Below, one piece after another: positions 49,043-61,858 of a stretch of 64,000 bases of DNA. The stretch comes from Chamaea fasciata (lineage: Eukaryota > Chordata > Aves > Passeriformes > Sylviidae): positions 89,358,646 through 89,422,645 of the forward strand of contig JARCOQ010000003.1 in the NCBI GenBank assembly GCA_029207755.1, given 5' to 3'. The notes under the pieces are model-generated. The model did not search any database. It saw nothing but the letters and a program-made list of their open reading frames with translations, and was not told where the DNA came from. The first letter of the stretch is position 1. Every line of letters starts with the position of its first letter. A program made the translations under genes and the position numbers.

Positions 49043-49901
49043 GGGCTTGACTTTGGTGGGCTGCCTGATGCCCACCCAACTTCTCTCTCACTCCCCTTGC
49101 TCAAGTGGATGGGGGTAAAAAATTAAGAAAGAAAAAAAGCCCATAAGCTGAAATAAATACAGGGAGATCACTCACTTTTTATTGTCATGGGCAAAATAGA
49201 CTTGGCTTGGCAAAAATGAACTTTCATTTATCGCCAAATAAAACAGGTTTGGGAAATGCAAAACAAAGACAAATTACAGCAACACTATCCTCCACCCCAC
49301 TCTTTTTCCAGGCTTACTATCACTCCTTGCTTCCCAACTAGTTCCCCCTTCCTCCCTGCCAAACAGTGCAGTGTGGATGGGAAACAGATGCCTGTGGTCA
49401 CTCTGTAGTTTCTCTGCTGCTGCTTCCTCCTCACACGTTTCCCCTGCTCTGGTGAGGGACCTCTCTGCAGGCTGAAATCTTTTGGGCTAATATTGTTCCA
49501 GTGTGGATGTAGATTGCATTTCCTTCAGGAAATAACCACCTCTTCTGTGTACTGCAGTGTGGTTATCTGCTCCTCTGTCCTCCACAGGCTTCAGGGGAGT
49601 CTCTGCTCTGGCACCTGGAACAGCTCTTCTCCCTCTTTCTTCTCTGACCTTCACTTCTGCAGGGCTGTTTTCATACTTTCTTTTCCCTCATTTTGCAGTC
49701 CCATACAGTATTTTCCCTTTTCTGAAATACATTTTTCCAGTGGTACCACCAGTTTGACTGAGGAGCTCAGCTGTGTCCTGTAATGGGTCAGCTGGAGTTG
49801 GCTGGAACCATCTGTGTCTTCCATGGGGCAGCCACTGATCTCCTCTCACATGAGCCAAAAAAACTTACCACCACCAAAACCTTACCACTTACACCTAATA
49901 C
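49043..49901. mobile_element. Avian endogenous retrovirus LTR, diverged (copy 2)
   Basis: This runs from about GGCTTGACTTTGGTGGGCTGC to ACCAAAACCTTACC..CACCTAATAC. It shares the start (TGATGCCCACCCAAC), the GGGAGATCACTCACTTTTTATTG and CATGGGCAAAATAGACTTGGCTTGG segments, and the end with copy 1, in the same orientation. It has several internal losses and many substitutions. No internal retroviral sequence was seen, so it looks like an old solo LTR. Limits are approximate. Confidence 0.6.
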
Positions 49902-50515
49902 TCTTTCCTATTAATTGTGAGAAGTAGCACAGCATGACATTCACCACTGTCTGAAGTTTGAAGATGCTCTCTGTATATTACACAGCTATCTCTTCATGGA
50001 ATCCCATAAGTTACTTGCAGAACAACAAAATAAAACAACCGTGGCATCACTCTTTGGAGTCGATAATAAAACTCTATGGGAGGCACATGGAGCTTATAAC
50101 TTCAGGAGAGTTATTTTGAAAGTGCTGGATGTCTAATGAAGAACCACCTGGAAGAACCTCTCAGATCTCACAATAACATGAGAGACATAATTGTAGAAGA
50201 GCTGTCTTAATACTCTGCTGTTTTATTTCTTGGGAACTGTCAACTGCTGTCTTAAGCTAGAGCTACATGGAAACCAGTTTCTAACACTGGACACTACAGC
50301 TGTATGCTGCTCCCTCATTTCCCTTGTCCAGTGTGTTTCTTGGCTCTGTTTGGAGTGGTTGGTCTTTGCTTCCCTGTTTTTACTGACTATAACTGACTTT
50401 TTTGTTCTTCATTTTAACATAGCAATTTTTGACTCAACTGGTGAGTGCTGGTGAAGTAAGCTAAAAGCTTAGTTTGTCTAGAGGAAAAAATTGAAATATA
50501 TCTTCTCTTTATCAG

Positions 50516-50724
50516 ATGATATTGTGGAAAGATATGACAATCTATCCAAATCTGTGAACGAAAGGAATGAGAAGCTTCAAGTAACTCTGACACGATCTCT
50601 AAGTGTGCAGGATGGTTTGGATGAAATGCTGGATTGGATGGAAGGAGTTGAAAAGAGCCTTAAAGAACAAGATCAAGTGCCTTTGAATTCTGCTGCTATT
50701 CAGGACATTATCAGTAAAAGCATT
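50516..50724 (+). CDS. DST: DST exon W32, rod
   Basis: This 209 nt exon completes Asp and reads [20 protein letters not shown], then [19 protein letters not shown], ending IISKSI at ATT|GTAAGT. It is a spectrin repeat with the conserved LDWM helix A. Confidence 0.96.
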
Positions 50725-50994
50725 GTAAGTAACATTCTTTGAAAAAAGAAACATTTGTTTGATAATTCAGATTTAAAGAAAGAATTAAAATCTTAGCTTG
50801 GCACCTTTTATGGGTACAAAATACTTACTAAAGAGGACTGTTGTGTGAAGTGAAACTGATGATAAGGATTTTTGTGGCTGAAATAGATTACACTGATGGT
50901 CTAGCTGTAGCGATTTGTTGCTTTATGTGGGAGATGAATTTCACTCCTTAAAATTTAGTTGCAAGTAATACAAAGTAGTTCTCGTATGTTTCAG

Positions 50995-51312
50995 ATGCTA
51001 GAACAAGACATTGCGGGTCGCCAAAGCAGTATAAACACTATGAATGAAAAAGTGAAGAAGTTCATGGAAACAGCAGATCCATCCACTGCATCCACACTGC
51101 ATGCTAAAATGAGTGAACTTGCAGGACGCTTTTCTGCTGCAAGTAACAAGCACAGAGAGAAGCTTATGAAAATGGAGGAATTGAAGACTAAAGTGGAGTT
51201 ATTTGAAGGTCTGTCAACAAAACTTCAATCATTTCTAGATGAGAAGAACCAGGCACTAAGTGAGACAGAGGCACTGAGAAAGGATGTTAGTGAAGTGTCT
51301 CAATACATGCAG
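50995..51312 (+). CDS. DST: DST exon W33, rod
   Basis: This 318 nt phase-0 exon (106 residues) reads [20 protein letters not shown] and then [20 protein letters not shown], ending SQYMQ at CAG|GTACTG. It is close to one full spectrin repeat. Confidence 0.96.
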
Positions 51313-51493
51313 GTACTGTTGCATTCAGTTTGTATGTGTTGTGTGTTCTTAGTCTAACCCATCTGAGTGATTAAATAAGACACAAGGCATGTTTTTTTTT
51401 TTCCCAGCATTGGATGGTTAGCTAAAATCAAGAGTTTCGTTTTGAACAAGTGACTGTAAAGTCTAATATGAAGAATGTAATCCTATTTTGCAG

Positions 51494-51660
51494 GAAGCTA
51501 GTGTAGAATTGGCACAACACAAGAAGGATCTGGAAGTTTTGAAGCAGCTTCTTGAAGAACTTTCATTCCATGCTCTTCCTGGAGATAAAGCACTGGTATT
51601 AGAAAAAGTAAATGCTTTGTCAAAGAAATTCAAAGAGGTAGAGGAGACAATAAAAGAAAA
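51494..51660 (+). CDS. DST: DST exon W34, rod
   Basis: This 167 nt exon starts in phase 0 with EASVELAQHKKDLEVLKQLL and ends TIKE plus AA of a Lys codon at AA|GTAAGT. It contains the conserved LPGDKALVLEKVNALSKKF. The intron 51661-52169 (509 bp) is featureless. Confidence 0.96.
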
Positions 51661-52169
51661 GTAAGTTGGGTAATCAAAGTGTTTCCACTTTGGCGAATAA
51701 CAGTGTGAATGTTGTGATTACTGCTATCCTTTTGTATGCAATCTCAAGATACTGCAGTTGATCAAAGATTTGAAAATGCCTCTGTAGTTAGTCTGTCTGG
51801 CCCAAGATCTCTAAAAAGGGCCATAAAGATAAGTAATTTTTCAAATTTTGTGACATTCAAAGGTTTCTTGGCAATTTTAAGAAAACCCTACTTTTCCCCC
51901 TCTGTGATAGACCGTAAATTGCTGCTTGTGTATATTGCTTTAGAGTACTATTTGGCACCAAACTGCAAAGAAGAACTGGAGAAATTGTAAGAGACTCCAC
52001 AGAAGTTACCTTTGCAGTATGGTTTTGCACATTCTGCTTATGGTCTTAGCAGAAGCAAAAATTAGCTTTTTGACACTTTGAATTTAGGAATAATAAAACC
52101 AGATTACTAATATTTGTTGGTTTAATTATTAGAAGGAATACTGTCATTCCTTTGTCTTTAATTGTCTAG

Positions 52170-52326
52170 AGAAGAGGATGTGTCGTCTTGTCAGAAACAA
52201 ATGGATTCTTTTGAGCTCCTTGTAGAATCATTAAAGAAATGGATAAAAGAGACAACAGAACGAATTCCAGCAGCACAGCCCTCTCTGAATACAGAGGAGT
52301 TAAAGAAACCTTTGGAAGATACTTTG
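52170..52326 (+). CDS. DST: DST exon W35, rod
   Basis: This 157 nt exon completes Lys and reads EEDVSSCQKQMDSFELLVES and then LKKWIKETTERIP, ending LEDTL at TTG|GTAAGC. It is a spectrin repeat segment with the KKWIKET helix. Confidence 0.95.
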
Positions 52327-52581
52327 GTAAGCCTATATAGGAGAAATGAAATCTGGCTGTTGGAAATAAGACACCTATTACTAATACTGAAATACAGATT
52401 TAAGGTGTGAGCTGTCACAGTAATTGGGACTAGGGGGCTTGCATTCTGCATTTACATTCCCATTTATTTTGTATGTTTTGCAATGGATTCACAAGCAGCA
52501 AAGTTGTTCCTTTCTGTACACTAATTCTCTTAAGTCTGAAGTCAGTTTTGTAATGAACAAATTACTGTCTTTCTTAACCAG

Positions 52582-52708
52582 AATTTAAAAGATGAATGGA
52601 CATTAAAGGCACCTGAACTGCAAAAAATGAACAGTAGAGGAACTTTGCTGTGTAACTTAATCACTGCTGTGACTTCTCCTGCAAAATTGAGAGCAGTTGC
52701 CAAATCAG
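52582..52708 (+). CDS. DST: DST exon W36, rod
   Basis: This 127 nt exon starts in phase 0 with NLKDEWTLKAPELQKMNSRG and ends AVAKS plus G, at G|GTATGC. It contains LCNLITAVTSPAK, as in human DST. The 2.57 kb intron after it (52709-55275) contains a GT-rich simple repeat and a CR1 fragment. Confidence 0.95.
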
Positions 52709-53796
52709 GTATGCTTTTGTATAATCAGGTAAGCCTAACATTCCAAGATTTTTTAAAACCTTTAAGGCAAAAACTAATATTGTTTCACCCTTGGATTAGC
52801 ATTCTGAATATTATGGCTTGTGAGAAAACATTTAGCGATGTGTCTTCTGACCATTGTTTGCTGTGATTGTATTTAAACTGCCTAGCTGCTTTAGTAATTC
52901 AGTACACATTCTCATTGTTTTACTCTGCCAAAATAATGTAAAAGTGCGCTGATGTAGAAGTTTAACATGTCCTAGAGCTGTTATGTAATTCCCAGATAGT
53001 GAATAAGATGACACTATCACAGTTGCCTTCACATCATCCCAGAAAGCTTCTGAGAATGAGAAACTGACTTGCTCTGATCAGTGTTTGGTGCCTCACATAT
53101 CCATCAAGTTTGCAAGCAGGAGAAAGGCAAACTTTGTTTTGCCAGCTCTGATGTACCTGCACAGAGGTACTGTAGCTCCAGACACCACCACAAGGTACCA
53201 ATTTAATGGCCAAAAGGCTGTTCTGTGACACCAAGGAAACGCAGAAAGGTTTGCGGAGTCATGGAGGTTTTGTTAGAACGGTAACAAGGAGATGGTTTAT
53301 ACAAAAAAATGAGCCTAGCTAAACGTACTCATCCTAATATGATATCATAACTAGTATTAGTTTTAGTGTTTTAGCTGTGTTTTAGTTGAAACAACAGCAC
53401 AGAAGGGAATCAACTTTGTATCTCAGCATGATTTTCCTGGCCCAATATGTGTTTTCTGTCTGGACCTTCAGCTAAATTCTACTGGTAACCAAATATAAAG
53501 ATAGCAAGCTTATTTCCATGATTTTTTTTACTCTAGTGTTAAATATTAATTTGTTTTACAAAAACCAGTAATTCTGCCAAGTATCATTCCAGACATAGTT
53601 TAAGGACATTGGGTGTTTTAATGGCAATAAGCACATTTTCAGTCAATTCTTGAACTGACTAGGTCTGGAAATAAATTCAAGTGTGTTGGCCTTCGTTGGT
53701 CATCTGCAAATGAGTGGGTGGTTGGGGACTGACAGAAGATACCTATTGGGCAAAAGTAGAACGCTTTCCTATATCTCTTTGTAATAGCCGCCTCTG

Positions 53797-53868
53797 GTTT
53801 GGGGTTTGTTTGGTTGTTGGGGGTTTGTTTTGTTTTTGTGGGTTTTTTGTTTGTTTTGTTTTGTTTTA
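53797..53868 (+). repeat. GT/TTTG-rich low-complexity tract
   Basis: About 70 bases consist almost only of T and G (GGTTTGGGGTTTGTTTGG, then TTTTGTTTTGTTTT). Only three G runs of three or more occur close together, so a stable quadruplex is not obvious. Confidence 0.75.
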
Positions 53869-54570
53869 ACTTTAAATAAAAATCTTTCAAAGAACATTTT
53901 GGAATCTTCTATGATCTACTTGGGCTCATTCCTCTGCCTCTTTTTTCTACTCCTAAGCATCCAGATAGAAAAACTAGTTAAATAGCTCTCACATAAGAGC
54001 AGCTATAATCCTCCAGATCAGAACGTTTGCCCTCCTTAACAAGAGTTGTACTGTGTATCACTTTATCACAGTTATAAATACCAGAGTCCAGCTAAAAGAG
54101 CATGAAGATCTACAGGACTCTGGCTGGAGCCTGTGACTTCTCTTATCTGGTTTGTTTTCTCTTGCCGTCCTCCAGCTGCCACTAATGTCGTCCTCAGTGT
54201 CCAGCTGGTACTGGGGGCTGGATGCATAGCCTTTTCCAAGGCAACCATTTATCTTCCTCTGTTAATTGCTCTTCTGGGAATACATATGTGCAGGAGAGGG
54301 GGAAGTGATTCTCCTTGCAGTTCTCTGCAGTGTGATCATGTGGCCCTGCTCTTTGGTCTGACTCCATTTTACAGAGCCCATTGAAACCCTCTGGTTTCAG
54401 AGGCTCTGATACTATGGTTAATTAATAGGGCTGCCTCAGTGAGTGGCTGTCTCTGAGTGACAGTAAGGACTTCATGGAGCACATGCTTGAGTCTTGCTTA
54501 TGACAAGATAGGGAGGGATGAATCCAGTTGGTTTTGAGAGCTTTCTGTGCAGAGTTACAATGAACGTAGA

Positions 54571-54730
54571 CCATAGAATCTTTTTTAAATTGGAAAAGAC
54601 CCTTAAGATCATGAGGTGCAAACATTAACTCAGCACTGCCAAGTCCAGCACTAAACCATGTCTCCAAGCAGCACACATACATGTTTTTAAAATACCTCCA
54701 GGAATGGCATCTCAACCACTTCCCTGATGG
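54571..54730 (-). repeat. CR1 LINE 3' fragment
   Basis: CCATAGAATC at the left is followed by AAAAGACCCTTAAGATCATG, TCAGCACTGCCAAGTCCAGC, CACTAAACCATGTCTCCAAG, AATACCTCCAGGAATGGC and CAACCACTTCCCTG. This is the standard reverse-complement signature of the avian CR1 3' region. It is truncated and moderately diverged. Confidence 0.92.
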
Positions 54731-55275
54731 GTAAAGGTGCCCTAAATAAGCAGTGCCTTTGGTTGTGGTGTCTGCAATAAGCACTCTGGGTCTCATTGCT
54801 GTCTAATGTTTAGCTCTCCTCAGTGGCAGCATTTGCCAGCTCATCCTCTCCCAGGCTATACCCATCACAGCTGGGTGAAACCGTGTTCTCAGTAGGGAAC
54901 AGGGTCCTTTGGAGGAGAGGAAGGAAGTGATGTTAGCAGTCTGGATGTGAATAGGCCTCTCAGCTAGGGCATAAACCTTTGGCCCTGGTCAGTTGTTCAG
55001 TACAGAATTGTGAGCAGTAGGACTGCTGATACATCATACATATATGCACCCTTCTAAGTGCATGCATGGACATACACCCCACCCACTATGCACATGCTCT
55101 GCCCATGTGATACCACTTATGGTACTGGCTGGCTGAGGCTTTGTTCTTGATGTTGTAATGGATCTTGCTGTTGTAATGCTATGGATCATGCTGTTTTGAA
55201 GAGGAAATTAAGTGCTGGGGTTTTGGTGGGAAAAGGCTCAGATAAGCAAGAGGCTTCATCTCTTTTGATCCACAG

Positions 55276-55338
55276 GTGGCACAATTTTAAATGGTGAAGG
55301 AGGAGCTCCAGGAACTCAGGATTTCTTGAAAAATAAAG
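55276..55338 (+). CDS. DST: DST exon W37, 63-base symmetric rod exon
   Basis: This small 63 nt exon lies between two phase-1 splice sites. It encodes GGTILNGEGGAPGTQDFLKN and ends at G|GTCAGT. It matches the GGAVLNGEG loop of human DST. It can be skipped without changing frame. The 808 bp intron after it contains no recognised element. Confidence 0.92.
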
Positions 55339-56146
55339 GTCAGTAAAAATTTCAGGATGTGATAAAGAACTGTTGCTTGCCAATTGCTGTTGAATATGGA
55401 AGTATTTTTAAATGTTGCACACAAATCTGCTTGTAGCAGTCATTATCAGACTGAAATTTCACATCACCATCACATAAGAACTACATTGACTAGGGCGTGA
55501 TATTATAAGTAATTATAACAATACCTATCTCATTATTTTCTTTGAAGACCAATCAAATCTGGCCTTGTTTTCTGAATCAGTATATCCTTTATAAATGTAT
55601 ATGGAGATGGCTATTTTAATATGACATGACTTCTGAGAAATACCTTTCAATGGGGATTGAAACTTCAACACCCATCAGCATTCCCAACATGTATACACAA
55701 ATATATGTATACAAAGACACCCATTTTGTATACATTTGTGTCACTGTGACCAACTCTTTCATAGAAACAGAGAAAATGTTATATAAGGACTTCATAGTAG
55801 CTGAACTGTAGCCCAGTACATTCAACTTTTGGTCATGGAATTGTTACTTAAAATACTAAAACAGCAACGGGTAGAAAGATTGAAACATGTCTGTGCGCTT
55901 GTATGTATTGAAATAATGATTTCTGTGAAGTTCTTGCAAATAGGAACTTATATTAGCTCATTCAGATGTGGTGTTGCCACATTTAGAGTGGATTGGAAAT
56001 AACTTTAACATATTCAGTGACTTCTTATTTGGAGGGACTATTATCTACTCTAACTCAGAGTACAGTTCAATACTGTTTCAGTACATTCAGTATTGTTGCA
56101 AGGCCTTGTAACTTCTAACACAGTCTTCCTGCACCTCTCTCTACAG

Positions 56147-56382
56147 AACTGACAAGTGTTCAACAAGCTATGTCTAATGTAAATCACAGCTATGAAGATT
56201 TGGGAGTTCTGTTGAATGAAAAGATTTCAGAACTAGAAAGTATGCTTTCAAAAATGCAAAATATTCAGGAAGAATCAGCCTCAATGATGAATTGGTTGCA
56301 AAAAATGGACAAAACTGCATCAGACTGGGAAGCTGCTCCAACAGATAGTGATGCCGTTAAAGCCCAAGTTGAACAACATAAG
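56147..56382 (+). CDS. DST: DST exon W38, rod
   Basis: This 236 nt exon completes Glu and reads ELTSVQQAMSNVNHSYEDLG, then SASMMNWLQKMDKTASDWE, ending VEQHK at AAG|GTACTT. It is a spectrin repeat with MNWLQKM as helix A. The intron 56383-58034 (1.65 kb) shows nothing recognisable. Confidence 0.96.
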
Positions 56383-58034
56383 GTACTTTGTGCCTTCAAA
56401 CAAATACTTTTTCTCGTAGTTATTAGGCAGATGCTATGAAATAACTGATATCTCAGCCTATCTTAATGCTGCAGAGAGTATTTAAATGATCCTACTAAGC
56501 GTATTAGTCAGGCTTAGAGCAAATCTGGCAAACTGTGTCAGTGGAGTAAAGGTGCACTGTGTCAGAGAGAATGAGTTTTGCAGGTCAGAAAATAATAATT
56601 TCAGTGGACAGTTTGAAAAGGTGAGGCTGTACTGATCATGCAATAAACTTTTTTGATCTTAGTGGTTTAGTGGCCTATAATAGATTACTTGTAATATCTG
56701 AATGGCTGTATCTGTCCAAAAGCTGTTTCTGCAGCTGCTGGCTCCCTGACGCTCCACAGACCTCCTGGTCTCTGCAGCTGCAGCGGCTTATGTCTCTCCC
56801 AAAGCAGTGTTTCTCTTCAGCAGCCCTGTCATGCTTGTTAAGTTATAGAGCTGCACAACAGCCTCCTTCCCCCTTTATTATCGATAGGAGAAAACCACTG
56901 AATCAGCAGTAAGCTTCTGTCCTGTTTCAGCATTGGAGACATATGCTTCCCTAGCAATGAAGGACAATATTAACACATGTGAGGTTCGTCTATAAAGGGA
57001 AATGTAATGGATAGGGAAAATTCTTTTTTTGCTTATGGTTGTATGTAAACAAAGACAGAATTAGATTTACCTGAGTTTCTTTTATATGTGGCAGGTCACC
57101 CTTAAAAATTAACCTGACCAGCTACCAACTTCCTCAGAGTTGGATAACATTGAATACTAAAATTCAGACTAAGTGTGAAAGAAAACCAGCTCTTTTTTCT
57201 TAACAGAGAATGTGCAAAGCTATCATGATTATCTAACCCGCAGTGTAGTAGAATAGAAAAGTGTTCACAAATAGTTGGAAAACTGAGCGAGTGCTCAGAC
57301 AAGAGTTATCTGATGCATTGGACCTTTTGCTAGAAGTTCTAAATCACGTACAGTTTATTTCGTGTTTATTTTTGTGGGTTTTGGATAATTAGAAAGCAAC
57401 TCCATGAGGCAAGCTTTGTTACTTAAGAACATTCATAAAAGAGCCCTTTGCCAGGCATATAAGAAACATTCACTTCTGTCTGCAAAAACAGCATTAATTA
57501 GGATTTGCTGGAGTATCTCAGTCTTCTGTTAGGTTTACACTTAAAACTCTGATTGTCTTTAAACTATGGGTTTTGGGGATCTTCAGTAAATTGTCTGTGA
57601 TAGTAGGACTTGCACTGAGGTAAATGAGGTCACACCACACTCCTCTCTGTCAGAGCTAGCTGGGTTGTTTCTGTTGTGAGCTGTACTTTGCATTAGTCAG
57701 TTTGTTTTCTGTACAGAAATAGATTCCAGGTATGTGTGAATATGATGAGAGCTAATGAATCTTATTTATCTGAATTCTTCTAGTTCTGTGACTTGTTTAA
57801 ATTAAGCAATAATTATTAATATAGTTTATTTCTGTCAGGTTCTCTCTTCAAAAAAAATTGACTAGCAACATATGTCATTATAATGTGTTTTGAGATTCGT
57901 AGCAGAAAAGTAGTTTATACAGGCTAGATATTTATTTTTTTATCTTCATGTTTGGCACTTCAGTATTTTGGACTGCAAACTTTACCATTCTTCTTTATTG
58001 TCTTATTTATTTATTTTATCACCTAAATTTTCAG

Positions 58035-58164
58035 CTTTTTGAAACTGAATTAAAGCAAAGTGCAAATAAAGTGCAGGAACTAAAGGACAAAGTTACAGAG
58101 CTGTTGGAGAAGAACCCTGACTCTCCTGAGGCACCAAAGTGGAGACAAACGTTGGATAAAATAG
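58035..58164 (+). CDS. DST: DST exon W39, rod
   Basis: This 130 nt exon starts in phase 0 with [20 protein letters not shown] and ends TLDKI plus G at G|GTACTT. It contains [19 protein letters not shown], conserved with human DST. The intron 58165-59743 (1.58 kb) holds no recognised element. Confidence 0.96.
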
Positions 58165-59743
58165 GTACTTCAATAAAGCTATATTATAGCTCAGACTGAT
58201 TTGGAAATTGTTTTATTATGAGTTTTTTAATTTATTAGCAATAAGAAGTATTTTTAATACCTTGTTTCCTCTTACCTCTTAAATTCTGTGGAAATAACTC
58301 CATTTGTAAGCATGTAGATCTAAAGTAATTCCACTGATGTCCATGGGCTTTGAATTTGTATTAGTGCACAGGCTATAGCTTGACTCCCTGTTTTAAAGAC
58401 TTTACCTTTTTTTCAAATGGTGTGCTGCTAAAACTTGACTGGCCAGTTACAAGCAACATATATATTTTGTTCTTTTTACAAAATATAACAAATTAAGGTG
58501 ATTCTAATTTCATCTGGAGAATGGTTTGAGTTGTTGGTAGTGCTCTTCTGCATGTATTTTCCCCATGAAGTGGTGGCTTTTGGCATTTTGTGGGTTTGGT
58601 GGTTTTTTGCTGTTTTCTAAAACTGTATAAGTTTTGCTAAAAATTTTTTTAAAAAGCCAATGAAAAAAGAAAATTACCATGTTTGGTCAATAGATTTTGA
58701 GATATTGCAACACATAATTTTAATGAGCTTTTAAAAATTCTTTTTATGTTAGTCATATTTTAAATAAATTATAGGTCAATAGCATTGAATGTCAGTTGTG
58801 TTTCATAGCGATAGGCATTTCCATTGCTACACCAACAGTAGTTTTGAAGCTGAGAATTTTTCCAGTCTGTCCTGCTTGTAAGTGAAACTCTGAAAAGTTT
58901 CAGTAGCAAGTAAGGTCTCTAAGAGACCTTTAGTTGTGTTGAAAGGGGATGAATACAGAATGAGCAGAGGACTGTGAAGCAGCAAAAGGAACTGTAAAAA
59001 CAGGAATGAAAATCAGGGATAGGGAGAGTCAGCAAAATGCCAGAGCTGACTGAGCAAGCACTGACAGTATCACAGAGGGGAAGGAGGAAGTTGCAAGACT
59101 AAGACCCAAAGGCTGCTCCAGAAGCTATTTCCATAGTGGAAAAGACTGGTGAGGTGTGAATCTGAGCTCACACAGTGCTTTTGAAATACCTATATGCAGA
59201 AGTAGTCTCATTGCCCATCATTAGGAACCTGGTTTAGATGTTTTAGATGAGTGGTTTTAAATGAACGATACAGACATTTGAAAGAGTTAGGCTTTTTCAG
59301 AGGGCTGTTCAGAGCTGAAGCCAAATTTTGGGCTTCTGATCACCCTTGAAAACTTACAGGGCTTTATTACTGAGCAAGCAGGGAGATTTGTGTATCTAAA
59401 TCAGGCACCTAAGTTATAACTGAGTAGAACCCTTTGCCTTCTATATCATTTGAGACCAAAGCCTAAATTTGGGTGTATTTCATTCAGTAATATTCCAGTA
59501 TAATTTTATTACATATTGAATATTCATTGCTCTAAAAATTCCACACATTGCTGACTGTCATCCAAGTGTATGTGGGTCTGACTTTTAAAAGATGTTATTT
59601 GCAGAGTCACTGTAATAAGGCACCTGGAGTTAATCAGCATGAAGCCTTATGAGAGAGCTCTGTTCATGTTTCATATACAGTCTGCTGTCTCACAATCCAT
59701 CCCCTAGAACAAGCATGCAATATGTTAACATTATCATTGTTAG

Positions 59744-59943
59744 ATTCCAAATGGAAAGAACTCAATCAAGTTACATCTGAGAGACAACAAAAACTGGAGG
59801 AGTCTTCAAATTACCTGATCCAGTTCCAGACAGCAGAAGCCCAGCTAAAGCACTGGCTTGTAGAAAAGGAGCTAATGGTCAGTGTGCTGGGACCATTATC
59901 AATTGATCCTAATATGCTGAACACACAAAAGCAACAGGTTCAG
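59744..59943 (+). CDS. DST: DST exon W40, rod
   Basis: This 200 nt exon completes Asp and reads [20 protein letters not shown], then [20 protein letters not shown], ending KQQVQ at CAG|GTGAGT. It is a highly conserved spectrin repeat. The intron 59944-61362 (1.42 kb) is AT-rich and featureless. Confidence 0.97.
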
Positions 59944-61362
59944 GTGAGTAGTGCCAACACACATTATTGATTTCAGTTTCTTCTGCCTTTCTGCTATTAG
60001 CAAAGTACTATTTTGCATCTAGAGCAGAGCATGGTTAGTATAAGCCATTAGATTCGTTTATCTTTAGGTATCAGCTTATGTCATACTTGACTGCAGTTAA
60101 TTTAATTAAAGCAAAAAAATACCATAAGAGTGAAAAGAGATCAGAGCAGGTAAAGAAAAATGTTGAGGAGACATTGATCCTCTGATCCATCTTTCTGTTT
60201 TAACCATACTGTGGTTTCTCTGTAGTAGAATGAAAATGTCCCTTTGAATTTTATTAATTTGACATTTTACTGTCATTCCTCATATACAGTGTGTGGTTAG
60301 AACTAGCTTTTTGAGAATTTATTCCCTTGACTGTGCCAGTAGCTAACAAAAATATGAAGGCACGTGAAATGCAGTACTGTGGATAGATATGGGGCCAAGA
60401 ATGTCAAAGACAGAAGAAAAAGTGTAGTGAAAAAGTGGAGTAATTTACTGAGAGCAATGCAGCAAACTGCAGACAAAAGAAAGTAAATGTGAAATCAGAT
60501 GTGGTTGCAGTAGGTAGAAAATTTAATTTCAAATGTTTCTAATGCTGGTAGTTACTCTAAACTGATGGGAAATTATTTGTTTTTGGAAAAAAGTATTATT
60601 AAAGCCTTAATATCAATATTGTTTAAAATGAAGTGTTTAAAACATGAATTATGTTCTAATACTTTGTGAAATACTATTGCTCAGTACTGGTTTGTAAGTG
60701 CTTCAGAAGTCTAGACAGATGGCATAAGACTATAATGTATCACTTCACAGTCCTTAGAAGTTCAACCTAATTGACTTAGAAAGGGTTTGGAATGTTCTGT
60801 AAAGTAAAACTATTATATTTGTCCCTTCTTTTTCAAGCACTGTGACTTACTGTCAAAAAAGAAATACTGAGAACCAGTGATATTAACTTAAAAGGTCTTA
60901 CACTACACATTCAGTCATTCTGTGAATTAGCCAAATAGTCTCTGTTCTAAATAAAACATTGTGATGCTGTGTCAGAATACATCTTCTTTGAAGTCCTTTC
61001 TAAAGACAAATATCAAAACTGTCTAGGAAAGAAGACACTACTTGAAACTAAACAACACTGATTTTGCTTGGTGTGGTTACTTAATTACTGTAGTATTAAC
61101 AGAATTCATTGTTTACTTGTATCTCCTGGTTGAATTTTTATTAGATGATGTGTAAATTCATCTCATTTTTTTTTCTGTTTCTTTGATGTAAATACTTGGA
61201 AACAACACAGTTTATGTAGAAGGTACATTTATTCACTGGCTTTTTAAACTTGGATACACTCAATAATAGAGCTTAGCTACAACAAATTCGACATGGTTTT
61301 TTGTCAGAAGCACTTTTTTTCTCATGAAGTAAATTCATTTTAAAATTCTCTTTTTTTCCTAG

Positions 61363-61858
61363 ATTCTGCTCAAAGAGTTTGACACCAGAAAGCCACAATA
61401 TGAGCAGTTAACTATGGCTGGGCAGGGGATTCTGGAGAGACCTGGTGAACATCCACCCTCACATGAAATTGTAAAAGAGCAACTGGCAGCTGTGGCACAA
61501 AAGTGGGACAGTCTAACCAGCCAGCTGAAGAAGAGATGTGACCGAATTGACCAAGCTATTGTGAAAAGCACAGAGTATCAAAGTTTACTCAGAAGCCTGT
61601 CTGATAAGCTAAGTGCCTTGGATAGTAAACTCAGCAGCAGCCTGGCTGTGAGTACACAACCTGATGCTGTGAAACAACAGCTGGAAATTGCTAAAGAAAT
61701 GAAGGAGGAAATAGAACAGGAAATGAAGAATATAAATGCAGCACAAGCTCTTTGTGAAGAGCTGTCAACACTGGTTGGGGAAGAGTATTTGAAGGCAGAA
61801 CTTACAAGACAGTTAGAAGGCATCTTAAAATCATTTAAGGATATTGAGCAAAAATCAG
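61363..61858 (+). CDS. DST: DST exon W41, rod
   Basis: This 496 nt exon starts in phase 0 with [20 protein letters not shown] and contains [20 protein letters not shown] and [20 protein letters not shown]. It ends IEQKS plus G at G|GTTAGT. It covers about one and a half spectrin repeats. The 948 bp intron after it shows nothing recognisable. Confidence 0.97.

Noticed and set aside
53797..53868. G-quadruplex in the GT-rich tract
   Set aside because: It has fewer than four close runs of three or more G.
54133..54384. Open frame with a hydrophobic segment in the intron after W36
   Set aside because: It has no splice support or homology, and it lies in ordinary intronic sequence near a CR1 fragment.
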